Origin: Tyto alba
Lineage: Eukaryota; Chordata; Aves; Strigiformes; Tytonidae
Length of the DNA stretch: 64,000 nt
Assembly (NCBI RefSeq): GCF_018691265.1
Contig: NW_024881322.1
Location: 4,960,001 to 5,024,000, forward strand
Direction: 5' to 3'
Each line of letters starts with the position of its first letter. Positions within the stretch are counted from its first letter, which is position 1. The position numbers were made by a program, and so were the translations under genes. Below, in pieces: positions 1 through 35,504 of the stretch. The notes beneath the pieces were generated by a model. The model was given only the letters and a program-made list of their open reading frames with translations. It did no database searches and was not told the DNA's origin.

Positions 1-2240
1 TCTGGGCTATCTATCACATTAAAGTAATTTTTGGATGCCATAATCTGTATATCCACGGTTGATACTGGATTAATCAGTGTTCATTTTATAGACAAAGCCT
101 AAACAAGCTAATTTCTAAGGCAAATTTGTGATGCTTTTGAGAAATTTGTCTGGATCATCTGTTGTTAGCTCCTCTAGTGTGAAAACTTGAGTTTTGTGAC
201 TGCAGACACTTTCTCCTTCCCTCGGCATTTGTATAGTCTCTGCACTGGTAGGAAACTGCTGTTGTAGCAGCATTTACTTTCTTGCTGATAAGCTTATAGC
301 ACGCTATGATAGCAGCATGCATGGACACCTTACAAAGGAAAACAGAAACAGAATTAGAAGTTTCTCAGCTGTCTGTAGCGCCACAGCAGATGAAAACTTG
401 TGCCATCCTTATCTCAATTACTCTTGCAGATCATATGAGAATAAGAGCATGTCATTGTATTTTCATCTTGTCTCTACTGGGCATTGTTACAGGGTAGTGG
501 GTTTTGAAAAAAAATTATAAGGAGATCATCTTTTCAGAGAAAGAACTACATCTCTTCTGTGTATTCTGTTTGATCGCTGTCCTGGAAAACTGTAGAAATG
601 GTAATTAGGCACTGATTACTTTCTGAAGCCTTTCATATATGTGAAAAAATTGTTCACTGGTCTAATCTTGTTTTCCAAAATATATTTGAAGACTTTTTCT
701 GGACTAAATTTTCTGTATGGTAACAAGTGGCCCATCAAGATTTATGGGAATATTCTCTAAAGCCAGAATATTACATCAAGGGGTAATATACCTATAACAG
801 CATAGACTTTAAACACAATTCCTTTTGGTAGTGAAGATAAGTGTTTCAGAGCCTATGACTAAATCTGAACAGTAGCAAAGTGGCATCTGTATCCTGTTTC
901 AGCTTGGAGTTTGAGGAATACATCACAAATACAGAATTACTATAGAACTTTCTGGAGCTAATCATTCTTTATGGCGTTGATTGGAAGATTCATTGCAGTT
1001 TTTGACAAGTGTCCCTTTTCCTTTATTGATACAGCATCCATCTTTTAAAAGTGGGTACTGCACTGGTAACTATTTGAGAGACTAGCAGGAGTAAAGAGGG
1101 ATTTGGTTGATCAGAAAGCACTTTAGTAAAGGCACTATCATCTTTTAACATTGACTAAATTATTTTTCACCTAGCAGCCTGTGTTCATTTTGTTGTTCAG
1201 CTAGAACTGCAGTGCATCAGAGTTACCGTGCCACTGAAAAACAAAGCCCCTACAAAACACCAAAAACTGCTTAATTGGAACCTTGGAGTGATCTGCTGTA
1301 GGGTGGTGGTGCAGTGTAATCTAACTGGTTCTTGTTTAGTCCTTGTGAGTGATGCCCTTTCAAAGAGTTTTGGCAATTGAGTTTTGTTATGCATCCTTTA
1401 ATGCTGTTTCTCTTGAGAAGGCTATCTTGAAATTTAGTGATGTGGTCACCAATAGCAGCTTTATACTTTTTAATAATGCAAAATAATTTTACTTAAATTT
1501 AGTGAGCAGAATTTTATGATTCAGGCTTTGTCTCTGTTCAAGACCCATTCAAGTCAATATGTTAATATTGATTAATAATTGATGTCAGCTGGGAAAAGAC
1601 ATTTCTCTCCATTTTATATAAGTTATTTTTTGTTTTGGATTATATTTATAGAACACATTTTATTTTCTTCATCTGTCAGCTGATTAGTACAGAACAATTC
1701 ATTTTTAACTTCTCCAAGTGCCCCCACATGCTACCAACAAAATACAAAAAAGGCAGTTTCTGTTCCTCTAGTCTATGTGACTGTTACCTGAATAGAATTT
1801 TTCCTGTAGAGAATTTGTGAACAAAACCCACTCTATGAAATATCGTTCTAGTTAGAGAGTTCTTAATGGACCTTGTTAGGAGGAAGCGGACAGAAGAGTT
1901 GAGAGAATAATATGTATGTGCATCTGCATTCCCAGTTAATTATTTTGTTTGGTGACAATGCATCACATTTGCAACCTCTTGAATGTTTTATAGAAAAACA
2001 ATTGTGAACATAAAATTATGAGTAAACTTCAACACTTCAAAGAGAGAGCTTGTTACATTGCTGCAATATTCTGTAGGAGTGCTTGTTGCTTTGTTGATCC
2101 CTAAAATATGGTCGGTACTGACATGGCCTCTTACCATATGAATAAATTGGATATATTTTTAATGGTCAAAATTGGGAAACTTCTGTTAGCGCTTCCATCT
2201 ATTTACAAAAGATTGATTTTTACCTATTTTGTTTTCAAAG
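1..2240 (+). other. ATP2C1 intron, 3' part
   Basis: AT-rich intron that ends in the acceptor before 2241. I looked for the preceding SPCA1 exon (the segment ending just before AVDLS) and did not find it. The short open frames here match nothing I recognise. No repeat family is evident. Confidence 0.8.
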
Positions 2241-25889
<23,649 letters not shown>

Positions 25890-26605
25890 TGCATATTGCA
25901 TTCATTTGTTTGCAAACTTAGGGATTGCTGTCTAAAGATTTAGGAGAAAGAAAACAATATTTGAAGGATAGAGAAATCCTGCGGGCTTTTGACAAGTCCA
26001 TTGTTTCACTGGCTAATGATGAACGTTCATGTTTCAAGACTGTTTAGAATTTAACTTCCAGCTGTGGGAGTAACAAATGAAATTATGCAACTTTGGTAAC
26101 ATTTTTCCTCAAACATAAATTTACTTTTGAGATTGAATGGGATTTTGTGTGTGTGGGGGGGTTAATTTAAAGAAAGATCTAAGCCCAAGTCCCATTTTCT
26201 GCACTTAAAAGATATAACTGTGTAAAATCCTTCTCTTAGATATAAATATTTTAGTTTGTTTTTATTTAAAACATTGTACTATTTTACTTCTATGGTGGTG
26301 GGACTTTGCTACTAATACAAGGATAAAAAAATATTTCAGAGGCATTCCACTGGGTTTAGAGTCTGTCACAAGAGTGCCATATTCTAGCTACTGTATTTAT
26401 TTACTTTATCCTGCAATGTGTAAGCGGCTCAAGTACCTTGTGCTACAGGTTTTTATTTTGTATCCCGAGGTTTTTTTGGTTTTGTTTTTTTTTTTTTTTT
26501 TTTGCACAGGATGTGACCGCTGTCAGATCACTGTTTTTCCTTTTCTTTTTCTGTGATTGAAAAGCCTATACTGCAATTTGAAGTAAATGTTTGCTTTTCT
26601 TAAAA
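25890..26605 (+). other. ATP2C1 3' UTR (extent inferred)
   Basis: Follows the TGA directly. A T run is at about 26484-26503. No canonical AATAAA is seen here. The variant AGTAAA at 26582-26587, followed by GT-rich sequence at about 26606-26617, is the best cleavage-site candidate. The end is a guess without transcripts. Confidence 0.5.
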
Positions 26606-29600
26606 GTGTGTTGTCTCTTTGTTTTAAAAGAAACTGGTACTTAGATTAGCATGCTTGTTTTGGTATAATGTTAGATACCAGCTTTGTTTCATGTCTAGTT
26701 CCATATTTACTTTAGCTTATGACTGTTAGATCACTTGAGTGATTATAAGACAGTACTGTTATTGAAATGATTTGTAGTGCATTGAATTAGAAAATGAATG
26801 CACTAATCCTCACTCTGGTAGCAAAAAACCCCACCCCTCTTTCAAAGAAGCTTGGTTTTCCTTCCTCTTCCTTCTTCCAGCCTGATCATAAAGTTTTTAC
26901 TGGTGATGTAACTTAAAATTTTACCCTACAGAATGACTTTCTATGACTAGAAAAGCATTATAATAGATTAATATATATATGTTAAAATTATTTTAAATAT
27001 ATGATAATGTTTAAATATTCTAATATTCACTAAGTGGAAATAGTGTTCTTCCTCAAAATAGACTTGCAGCTGTTGTCATCAGTGTCTTCTCAACAGAGTA
27101 GGACTCGTCATCCTTTGAGGAAATGCAAGGAACTATCACCTAGGGAATATTGAAAAGAGGATGTCTAAGGTCTCTAGGGGAAGTTGGCGATGTAATGGTA
27201 CCTCTTTTGCTCCAAAGCATGTGCATACACATATTTTCACAGTGTAGCCTGAAAGGTAGCACTGGTATTGGCTCTGGGCCATGCTGTCATCATGGTCATG
27301 CTGTCGGTTAATGAGGAATTGTAAATAGGCACTGGGATATTTCTCACCGTTGTGGCCCCACGTGTCATGCTCAATCTGAGGAGTTCATGGAAAACGAGGC
27401 AGTTCAGAAAGTGCTGTAGGAATTTCTCTGCTAAGAGGTTACTTGAATTGTTCTCTTCTTTTTCCTCTGGAGATTGGCAGACTTGGTCAGGAAGTGGGGT
27501 TGCAGACAGGACATGAGTGCACCGCTGAGTCTGCTTTGCACACGCAATTCACCCGTTGCCCTGGCTGACCCTGGGCCTGCTCCACATGCACGTGTTACCT
27601 GGACTACCACTGTGCTGGAGATCAAGTTGTGCAAAGGGAAAGACTGCAGCATATGGCCCTCATCTCTTCTTGCACGATGTTATGTGAACCACTGAGCTGG
27701 TAGAGCCTGAACAAGGTGCCTTCTTACAGCAGTGCTCTCACGTCTTCAAGCAAAAGTTTATTTCCAGCAGTTCTGCCTTTTGGAAGTTGGAACAGATTTG
27801 TCAGTGTTCCTCCTGTTGAACTATTACTGTCTTTGGCAAGTGGTGCTGTGGTTGTTCAGAATTTCCATACATTTTCAGAACACTTACTAATAAAATACTT
27901 AGTATTCTTCAGTAAAGACAGGTAGTAAAAACTGACAGTGCATGCTGATGGAAGAATCTCTTGAACAAACTTGGGTTTTGAAAAAGTACAGCAACTCTAC
28001 TTTTCACATAGTAAGTCTTAACTTGTTGATATTCTCCATGGGATTTGACTGCTTTGTGCTCTGCACTCAGAGTCCCAGAAATCCAGGTAAGTACAGCAGT
28101 GCCGATAAAAGCCAATTTGTCATCTTAGCTTGAAAGTGTTAATGCCTAGTCTTTAAAATAAATTTTAGGAAGTATCCCTTTCCCAGCCCAAGTCTCACTT
28201 TCTGAAAAAGGTATGTCAGTCTAGACAAGACATAATTTCAGTCTCTTACAAACAATTCTGCCTTCTTGCAAGGTGAACTTAATTGAATGCAATTCACTTT
28301 AAATATGCCAAACTAAGTTTTGGTGTGTTTTCTAATGGAAGATGAAATAAGTAATTCATGTAGCTAAATCTGATTATTTATGAAAAACATGTGGGCTGAA
28401 TTCCATTGCCATTTTTTGGCTCCAGTCTTGATCTTTACCACCTAACAGCAAGTTTGATTTTTTTTCCAGAACAATTGAATCAATAGTGTGATTTTTCCAC
28501 AAAAAAGGAGGCATTTAATGTGGGATGAAAATAGACAGCAACCGAAGAATTTAGTTGTTCTTACTAAAGCATGGAAAACAGAACTTTTCAGTTTTAATAG
28601 GAGCACTTTTGTTTTGTTGTTTTTTTTTTGTTTTTTTTTTAATTTTTCCCCCAAAGATGACTGGAAGCCTATGATACCTCAAAAAGGAAAATCAGAACAT
28701 TTGATTTAAATTCTGAATAGTAACCCAAGAGTCAGTAATTATTTTCTTCCACATACAGGATTGGTATTTACAATGCTGTGTATTTCTTTTTATTAGCAAA
28801 AAAGATCAGCTGGAGTTCTTCATTGAGAACACATTTCCAATAGAGTAATTCTTCATCATCGAGTCAGCACTCCCAAAGGTATTCTCAAAATGCCATGTGA
28901 TCACAGCAGCCTTTTTATCCGAAAGTGGAACACTTGAGTTTATCCCCATCTTCTGAACTATCTAATTGAAGGTACTCCTCAGCAAGTCTCAAGAATTTAT
29001 GTTCTCTAGTACTTTTCCAGTATGGGATTCACAGTAAATTAAGATCTTTCTTCTCACAGCACGAACAAAGTGGCACCAAAGATGCCAGTATTTTCATATG
29101 TAAGACTTATTTTAAATGTGACTCTTTCCAGTGATTAAAAACTGAAAGGAACTACAAGCTTGGTAAAATGAAACACGTGGGATCATAACAGATTTGGATA
29201 ATTAAGGATTTAAGTTTTAGTTACTAAAATCAAGAACTTTAAGCCTTTTCAACTTTATTTAAAGTCATCTGATGGAAGTGAGACTGTGTAGATTGCTGCA
29301 AATAGAAGTCTACTTAGAAATGGGTTGTAAAGTTGTAGTAACTGACTGCATGGTTGAGCCTAGGTGCCATCTGCTGGTAGTTTAGTAAGTAGCAGCTTTC
29401 ATGCTGGAAGAAATATTAAATACTATCAGACTGTATCTCAAAAATAATTTTTTCATTAATGGAATAGATGTTATAAATCTATTCTCACTGAATATATTAT
29501 GGCAGGGTCAAGCCTCAGCGGTATGATACCAGAGATGGTTCCTGTAAGCCACGAGATCTAGCGGGTTCCTTCCCTGTGGATAGTTGTCAGGTAGCTGGCG

Positions 29601-30000
29601 TAACCAGGACTGAAAACCAAACACCCAATGAGGCTTGAATTCTGGAAAGTGATGGGCAAAACCTTAATGATTAAAGGTGGAAACCATGATTTTCCTGAAT
29701 GTAAAAAAATATGAATTTTTGAGGAGAAAAAGCACAAATATAGTAATTAGATTGTATAGGGAAAAGACCCTGGAAAAGCAATAATTTTATGAGAAAACCA
29801 CGTTCAAAAACTTGCTATCGTGTGATAGCTTTGTGTGTGCCTAGAGGCATCTAACTCTCTTTCCTTAAACATACCAAAAGGGGGGCAGGGGAGGGGATAA
29901 AAGCTGAAGTTTCTCCCCCAGTATAGTTCAGTACCTGTGATGCAGCAAGCACAACTCGGTTGTCACTGAGTAAAGCTAGCTCTTCCTGAACATACCAGTG
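26606..30000. other. Intergenic region between convergent ATP2C1 and ASTE1
   Basis: No gene could be recognised. It holds an AT-rich patch near 26960-27030, a somewhat GC-richer stretch at 27430-27700 whose opposed 73-codon frames are unrelated to anything I know, a T run at about 28620-28640 and a CTCF-like motif at 29364-29380. The ASTE1 3' UTR may extend into its right end. The only minus-strand AATAAA I found is at 29254-29259. Confidence 0.6.
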
Positions 30001-30471
30001 CTCTACCTGTAAAGACTGATTCTACAGTATTTTAAAACTTTTCACTTTCCATTTTAATCTGATCTGTAAGACTGTAATCACTGTGTTTCTCACATTTAAA
30101 AATAGGATTTTTTTGAAAATTAGAAGTGTTCAGGGAGATGGAGGGATAGCCAACTATAAATGTTTAGGAAAACAAATCCTCTACACTAGCCCAGCTCTGA
30201 AATGCTGAACAGCTTTGCTCTCATTTTCAATTAGACCAATACCTTTAAAAACCAAGCAAAACACTACAACTTTTTTTTTATAACTAACACTTTTATAAAA
30301 GAGGCACTGTATAAAAGTCAATTTAAAAAATTCCACAAAGCACAAATTGTAGGTAAAGATTGAATTGGGAACTTGTGTGAAAACTGCTGTGCAAATCTGA
30401 ATACAGTCCCATATTTTAATATAATTTCTTCCATCTGCACAGCATTAAAAATTATTCCAGGAATAATCCTT
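30000..30471 (-). other. ASTE1 3' UTR (extent inferred)
   Basis: Sequence downstream of the ASTE1 stop. ATTAAA variants occur on the minus strand at 30415-30420 and 30053-30058. A canonical AATAAA appears only at 29254-29259. I cannot tell which is used. Confidence 0.4.
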
Positions 30472-30766
30472 TCACTCATCCACTGCAAGTGATGCAAACC
30501 TATTGACCTGGCATAAATGCCGAGCTGCCGGTACAGCACATGTGGTGGCTTTTTTTTTCTTATTAGATGCTTTCTTCTTTTTGCAGGACTCAGATTTGGT
30601 CTCGGTCGGCTTCTGAAAGAAGTCTGGAGGTACAATTGACTCTACTGTACTTAACAATACCTGATAAAGCTGTGTAGTTTTTGGAGATAAACTAAACAGA
30701 TTTTCCACTGAAGGTGTTGATTTAAGCTCTTGATACAATCTGTGCACAAGCGTCCCACTGTAAAGC
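30472..30766 (-). CDS. ASTE1: ASTE1 terminal coding exon 4 with A9 run
   Basis: Starts RLYSGTLVHRLYQELKSTPS after gagcag, and ends VDE with TGA at 30472-30474. It contains a lysine-rich KKKKASNKKKK tail. The second lysine cluster includes nine consecutive coding A (T9 on the plus strand, 30550-30558). Human ASTE1 has an A11 run in the corresponding tail, a known frameshift site in mismatch-repair-deficient tumours. Confidence 0.95.
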
Positions 30767-33700
30767 CTGCTCAAAGGAAGGAGAGAATCCTCATTTAGAA
30801 TTAGACCTCATCAGGACAGGTACAGAAACATGCTGTTTAGCAAAAAAAAGAAGGGAGTTCAAATGCAGTAGAATGGGCCAAAGGAGTTTGACACACAAAA
30901 TAAAATGTGAACACATTCCATCAGGGGCTTGTTTGGAAAGCACGTCTCTGAAACATCCTTACCTACTCAGGTCTGGCTCAGAGAGAGGAGTGCCAAGTAG
31001 CTGGTTGAGATACAATCCCATCTGAAGACAGCACTGCCACTGGCAAAAACTGTGTGCAGCATCTAAATCGAAGTATTTATTTTTGAATTTCTTTTCCTTC
31101 CATTTTAGAAATTCGTTATATGCAACACTCTCATCTTCAGTGCATAAAACTGTGGTATCTAGGTTAGAAATAAAAAATCACGTGCAAATAAAAGTTCTGC
31201 TGTGAACAGTACAAAAGGTATCTGCAAGGTATAGGGTCTTCAAACCTCCAGTTCTATTTCAGGAAGCATTAGTAGGGTTTTCAGATGACTCAAATTGAAC
31301 TTAAAGACATAAAATTGAGTAAAAATTCAAGTATGAATATCCATGAGAATCTGAAATTGTGAAATCAGGAACTTAATTTGTTAGGTAATTTGCCTTGCTG
31401 TTCTGAGTGAATCAATTCCAAACAAGATTTCCATCTTACTCCCACTTGGGAAGCGTGTGGTAACCATGTCAGTCCAGTTTCTACAAACGAGAACCTGAAG
31501 AAACTGTAACCCTGGGATGTGTCATCACTGCCATCAAATGAAGGTGGTCTAGAGGAAATGCTGCCATAACTCTAGTAGGTACAAATATTAGTGAAACAAT
31601 TTATGTGATAATTTAGTACTTTCAGAATCTTGCAAAACACAGGCAGATAAAGGGTACACGTGCAACTCAGCATTTTTAAGTACAGATAATTTTAGAAAAA
31701 ACTCACAAGAAGTAACAATCTGTCAAGGCATCAGTTGTTATTCTCGTTTGATGCATGAGTGTGTTAAGCTTATTTTTTATAACTTTTCTATCTAAGTATT
31801 TTAGTCCTAAACAAAGCATTTATAAATGCAAATTAATGTTTTACAAGATGGCAAAGTACTATTTTAACTGTATGTTAAATTAATGGCTAGCACTGTTTCT
31901 CTGCTCTATATCAATGCAAGGAATGTGATACCTTGGGATATAGTGTAAATCAATGCCAATTCATCTGAATTTGGACAACTCATCATAAATGACAAAATTA
32001 ATTATGGTATAGATACTTCATCGTAGCTGAACACCTAAAATTGCATTATTTGGAGACATACCTGGATCGTTTATCCTGTGCAGTTCTCCAGATACTATCA
32101 TTAGAAGTAAAGCCTTTAATAGATGCAATGTAACTTTTGGTTCTGAACAACATATCCAGTAACATGTTACAGCAATAGCGAGTTGTAAGTGACTGGGAAT
32201 AGATTCTAGAAAATTCATTTTCACTCCTAGAGTCTCAAGCAAAAGCATCTGACGGCATGACATGGGCATCTGAAAATAGATTTAAAAATGGGAGAGAAAA
32301 AATAAAGGTAAGAAACTTTATTTGCTGTGAGCAATTTCTAAAAGGCAAATAAATTGTGTTTAAATTAGCTAGTACTTCATATTTTCAATAAAGTTATTTA
32401 AGTTTTATAGATATTCTGAACAGGAAGTATTTTTTAAATACTACTTAAACTTTAAAAACTACATAGTTAAATGTTAGTTAGAAGAGTAAGTAATTTTTTA
32501 CATTTGCTTGAGGTTAGGTTTTAATAGCTTTCAGTCTTCTTCAAATTAGGTGACTTAAACTCCTATATAAAAGTGACTTGCTTGGAAAGTCTTGTACCCA
32601 TAATGCATTAAAATTACTTTCATATGGCAAATCTACATCAATATATATATTTACATAAAAACTTTCTTTTTGTGCCTCTCAGAAGTTACCCTTGAGATGT
32701 AATGGTGATGTCTGTTCTTGGTACGCTGAACACACACACACTTACCTGTGATCACAATGAAATCTTAAGTGTGAAGTTTGTATTTCTCACCTGCAATGTC
32801 TTAATTCCTACCATGTTTCCTTCTTTGTTGTGCTACTTTACTTCTAAAAAGTGATGTTACAAACTTTGTCATAACTTCATACATGTAGCAAAATCGCAGC
32901 AGGTCATTCAGTTGCGATTGGGAGTGCTTTGTGAACCTTGATTAGGGTGATGGTGTGTTCTTAGGCAGACTGCCCCATAGAACACAAACTGAAATCAGTT
33001 TTGCCTAGAGCAGTTTAAATACAAAATAACCTTTCTTCTTCTTCTAACCTTCTGCTGAGCAGGTAACTTCCATGCATTTAGTAAGGAGAGTTATAATAGC
33101 AGAAGCTCAAATTAATTAAACAGCATACATACCAAGACCAAAGTAAGGTGTCATTAACGTTTCTTAAAAATCCCCAAACATTTTTTTTTCAAACAGAAGT
33201 CTTTGCTCATTTAAAAGGCCTGTAACAATATCCTGTGTAAAATAACCTGTATGTAGGTTTTGGGATTCATGCCTATCTGTAGCATTTAATGATTGCAGTA
33301 GGGATAGACTCAGTTCTTATATGAAATAGCCACCAGCAAGTGATAAAAACATACAGCACAGCCCACACTCAGAGATGTGTTAACAGTTGATCTGAGTGCC
33401 AGGATGGATAGAGCATGTGGCTTAAATATGCAGTATTAAGAGACACAGATTGCATTTCCAGATGCTTTGAAATGACTGCATACAAAACCTCAGTTATGCA
33501 ACTTTGGGAATGGGAGATTATTTTCCATTCACAGCATGAGTTAATCTCAATCATTAGAATTCAAATATACAGAATAGCTATTGGTGACTGAACTAACCTA
33601 GTACAACTTTCCTTTGATTACAAGGTAGTTTTCAGGTGCTGTTGTCTGGTAAGCAGCAGGTGTCCAAGTTAGCAGGATGCATACTTGTGGCAGGTAAAAT

Positions 33701-35504
33701 TGATGGGCAGCTGCAAGATTCATACATGAAATAATGGTGACTTTTAGTAAAAATGCATGGGTCAGATTTTGTTCCAGAACATTGCTCCGGAACATCCATA
33801 GCTTGGTCAAATATAAATTTTGTAGTGTTAAATTGCCCTTTTCTAAATGTCATGAGTTCCTTCCTGTAACTATAAAATCAAGTCTTAGTGTAAGAGAATA
33901 CACAGGATGAAAGAAGGGCTTAGAATGGAAAATTGAGGCAATGCTGCATAGACACACAACCAGCTTTTCATCTAATTTGTCTTGATACCCCTGGGTGGGG
34001 GGGAGGGCAGAAAAGGTAGAAGACCAAGACAATCTCTGTAGCTTCTCAACTCTTGCAGGCCAAGCTCGGAGCCCTGCAGGTACCTCTTTGTTACGTAGTT
34101 ACTTACTGAGGCATCACCTTTAGCGAGCAGTTGGCAAACACGACTCCCAACTAGATTTCGTCACTCATGAAACAGCGTTAACTGCGATCTGTTGTGACAA
34201 CCATTTACCTCCATTAACTTGCCCAAAGAAAAACGATCATCACAAAACCCCGCGGGGAGGCTTGCTGCTTGAACAGACGTTTTTTTAAGTGTCTTTTGGA
34301 GTCTGTCAAACTCACGCACAACTGGCAGCTCGCCAGCTTGCTCACTCAGAGGAGCACCTTCGGTACGCGGAGGCACTGTCAGCAGCAGTCCGTAGATAAC
34401 CTGTCGGATGGGCAAAGCTGCGCTGTGGGCGCTAGGTCTCTGCGTGTTCTCCACCTGAACGTGGAGGAAGGTGCTTCTCAGAAGGAGGGCGTCGCTGATG
34501 AACGGGGCCAGCCGACCTTTCGCCAAAGCATCCAGTACCCACTGCGGCAAGTCCGCCTCCCTGGCGGCCTGGCATTCGTACCTCCCCTCCCGAAAAAAGT
34601 CCTCCAGCTTCACGTCGGACGGCGTGTAATCCTCCATCGAGGCGCACAGGAGCTCCCTTATTTCTTCTCTCTGGTGCTTCTTCAGGTAGGCCAGCACGCC
34701 GTCCACAGCCTCGCCGGGCTGCGCGAACTGCGCCAGCCAGTTCAGCAGCCCCTGCAGCCGGCCGTGCTTCCCGCCCCGGCCCAGCCGCGCCTTGCTGAAG
34801 AACACCTCCAGCGCCGCCAGCTCCAGGTAGTCGTTCCCGTTCATGACGGCGAAGAGGGGCAGCAGGCTCCTGTTGGGGTGGCGGAAGTGCCTGCAGAACT
34901 TCTCGGCGGAGAAGCAGCGGGCGGGGACGTAGCAGTCCTGCGGCCCCTCTCCCGCGCAGACGCTCCGCCACTGGAAGTGGGTGAGCGGGCAGTACCCGCC
35001 CGCCAGGTCGAAGACGCAGAAGTCGCTGTCGAGGGAAAGGACGGGGCAGCCCCAGCGGTTGGCCAAGCCGGCGATCTCCCGGTCGGCCTCGGCGAAGCAC
35101 TGCACGAAGGGCACGCCGAGCCGAGCCAGCGCCTGCACGAAGGCTTCGCGGGTCAGCAGCGGCACCAGGCAGCCGCCCTCGCCGCGGCCGAGGCCCTGGG
35201 CCGCCCGCAGCCGCTCGGCCGCCCGGCTCCGCAGCGTGGCCAGCTTCCTGTCGCCGGCGCCGCGCCCGCCGTCCAGCACCACGAAGGGGGCGACGCGGCA
35301 GGCCCGCAGGCTGCCGAAGAAGTCGCGCACGGCCGCCGCGAAGGGGCCGTAGTCGCCGCCGCGGCGGAAGTCGCCGGCGGAGGCGAAGCACAGCCGGTGG
35401 TAGAGGCTGCTCCCGTCGATCACCAGCTTGGTGTCCCTCACCCGCAGCTCGGTGAAGAACGCCCCGCGCTCCTCCACGAAGCCCGTCAGACCCTGGACGC
35501 CCAT
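30472..35504 (-). CDS. ASTE1: ASTE1, asteroid homolog 1, XPG/FEN1-family putative nuclease (complete, 4 coding exons)
   Basis: Structure-specific-nuclease family protein; the human protein is reported to act at DNA ends with the shieldin pathway. Coding segments in transcript order: 34209-35504, 32062-32269, 30963-31158, 30472-30766. They sum to 1995 nt, 664 residues plus stop, against 679 in human. Residues 1-170 form the XPG N/I core: MGVQGL start, Asp30 in VIDG, Asp78 in VLDGG, EAD at 139-141 and DSD at 159-161 supply the acidic metal site. The remainder aligns with human ASTE1 throughout, including RQMLLLETL, FCQWQ and RLYSGTLVH. I chose the ATG at 35504 because family members begin MGI/VxGL and it has a gccATGG context. 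The ATG at 35678 would add 58 basic residues and is ignored. The gene converges on ATP2C1 and diverges from NEK11. Confidence 0.96.
30963..31158 (-). CDS. ASTE1: ASTE1 coding exon 3
   Basis: This exon has no long start-to-stop frame of its own. Reverse-strand translation gives DTTVLCTEDESVAYNEFLKW, then DLDAAHSFCQWQCCLQMGLY and ends SEPDLS plus AG. It matches human DLDTAHIFCQWQSCLQMGMY. Acceptor is cctag, donor gtaagg. Confidence 0.93.
31159..32061 (-). other. ASTE1 intron 2
   Basis: 0.9 kb AT-rich intron. Nothing beyond splice signals is recognised. Confidence 0.75.
32062..32269 (-). CDS. ASTE1: ASTE1 coding exon 2
   Basis: Starts MPMSCRQMLLLETLGVKMNF after a tttcag acceptor and ends RINDP plus one G at a gtatgt donor. 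It joins exon 1 as LMEMPMSCRQ, matching human LTELSLRRRQ residue for residue in spacing. Confidence 0.95.
32270..34208 (-). other. ASTE1 intron 1
   Basis: 1.94 kb intron. It contains a G-quadruplex-type motif on the plus strand at 33993-34007. Small reverse frames at 33369-33554 and 33598-33853 are not recognised. No repeat family is evident. Confidence 0.75.
34209..35504 (-). CDS. ASTE1: ASTE1 coding exon 1 (432 codons)
   Basis: Carries the whole XPG-like catalytic region and two thirds of the protein. It is strongly GC-rich with many CpG dinucleotides, unlike its other exons. It ends in SLGKLME at a gtaaat donor (34203-34208 on the plus strand). Its GC bias creates long empty frames on the opposite strand. 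Confidence 0.96.

Noticed and set aside
32728..32750. AC-rich stretch followed by a reverse-strand donor-like cttacctg in ASTE1 intron 1
   Set aside because: No open reading frame or acceptor joins it to the ASTE1 frame, and exons 1 and 2 already join perfectly.
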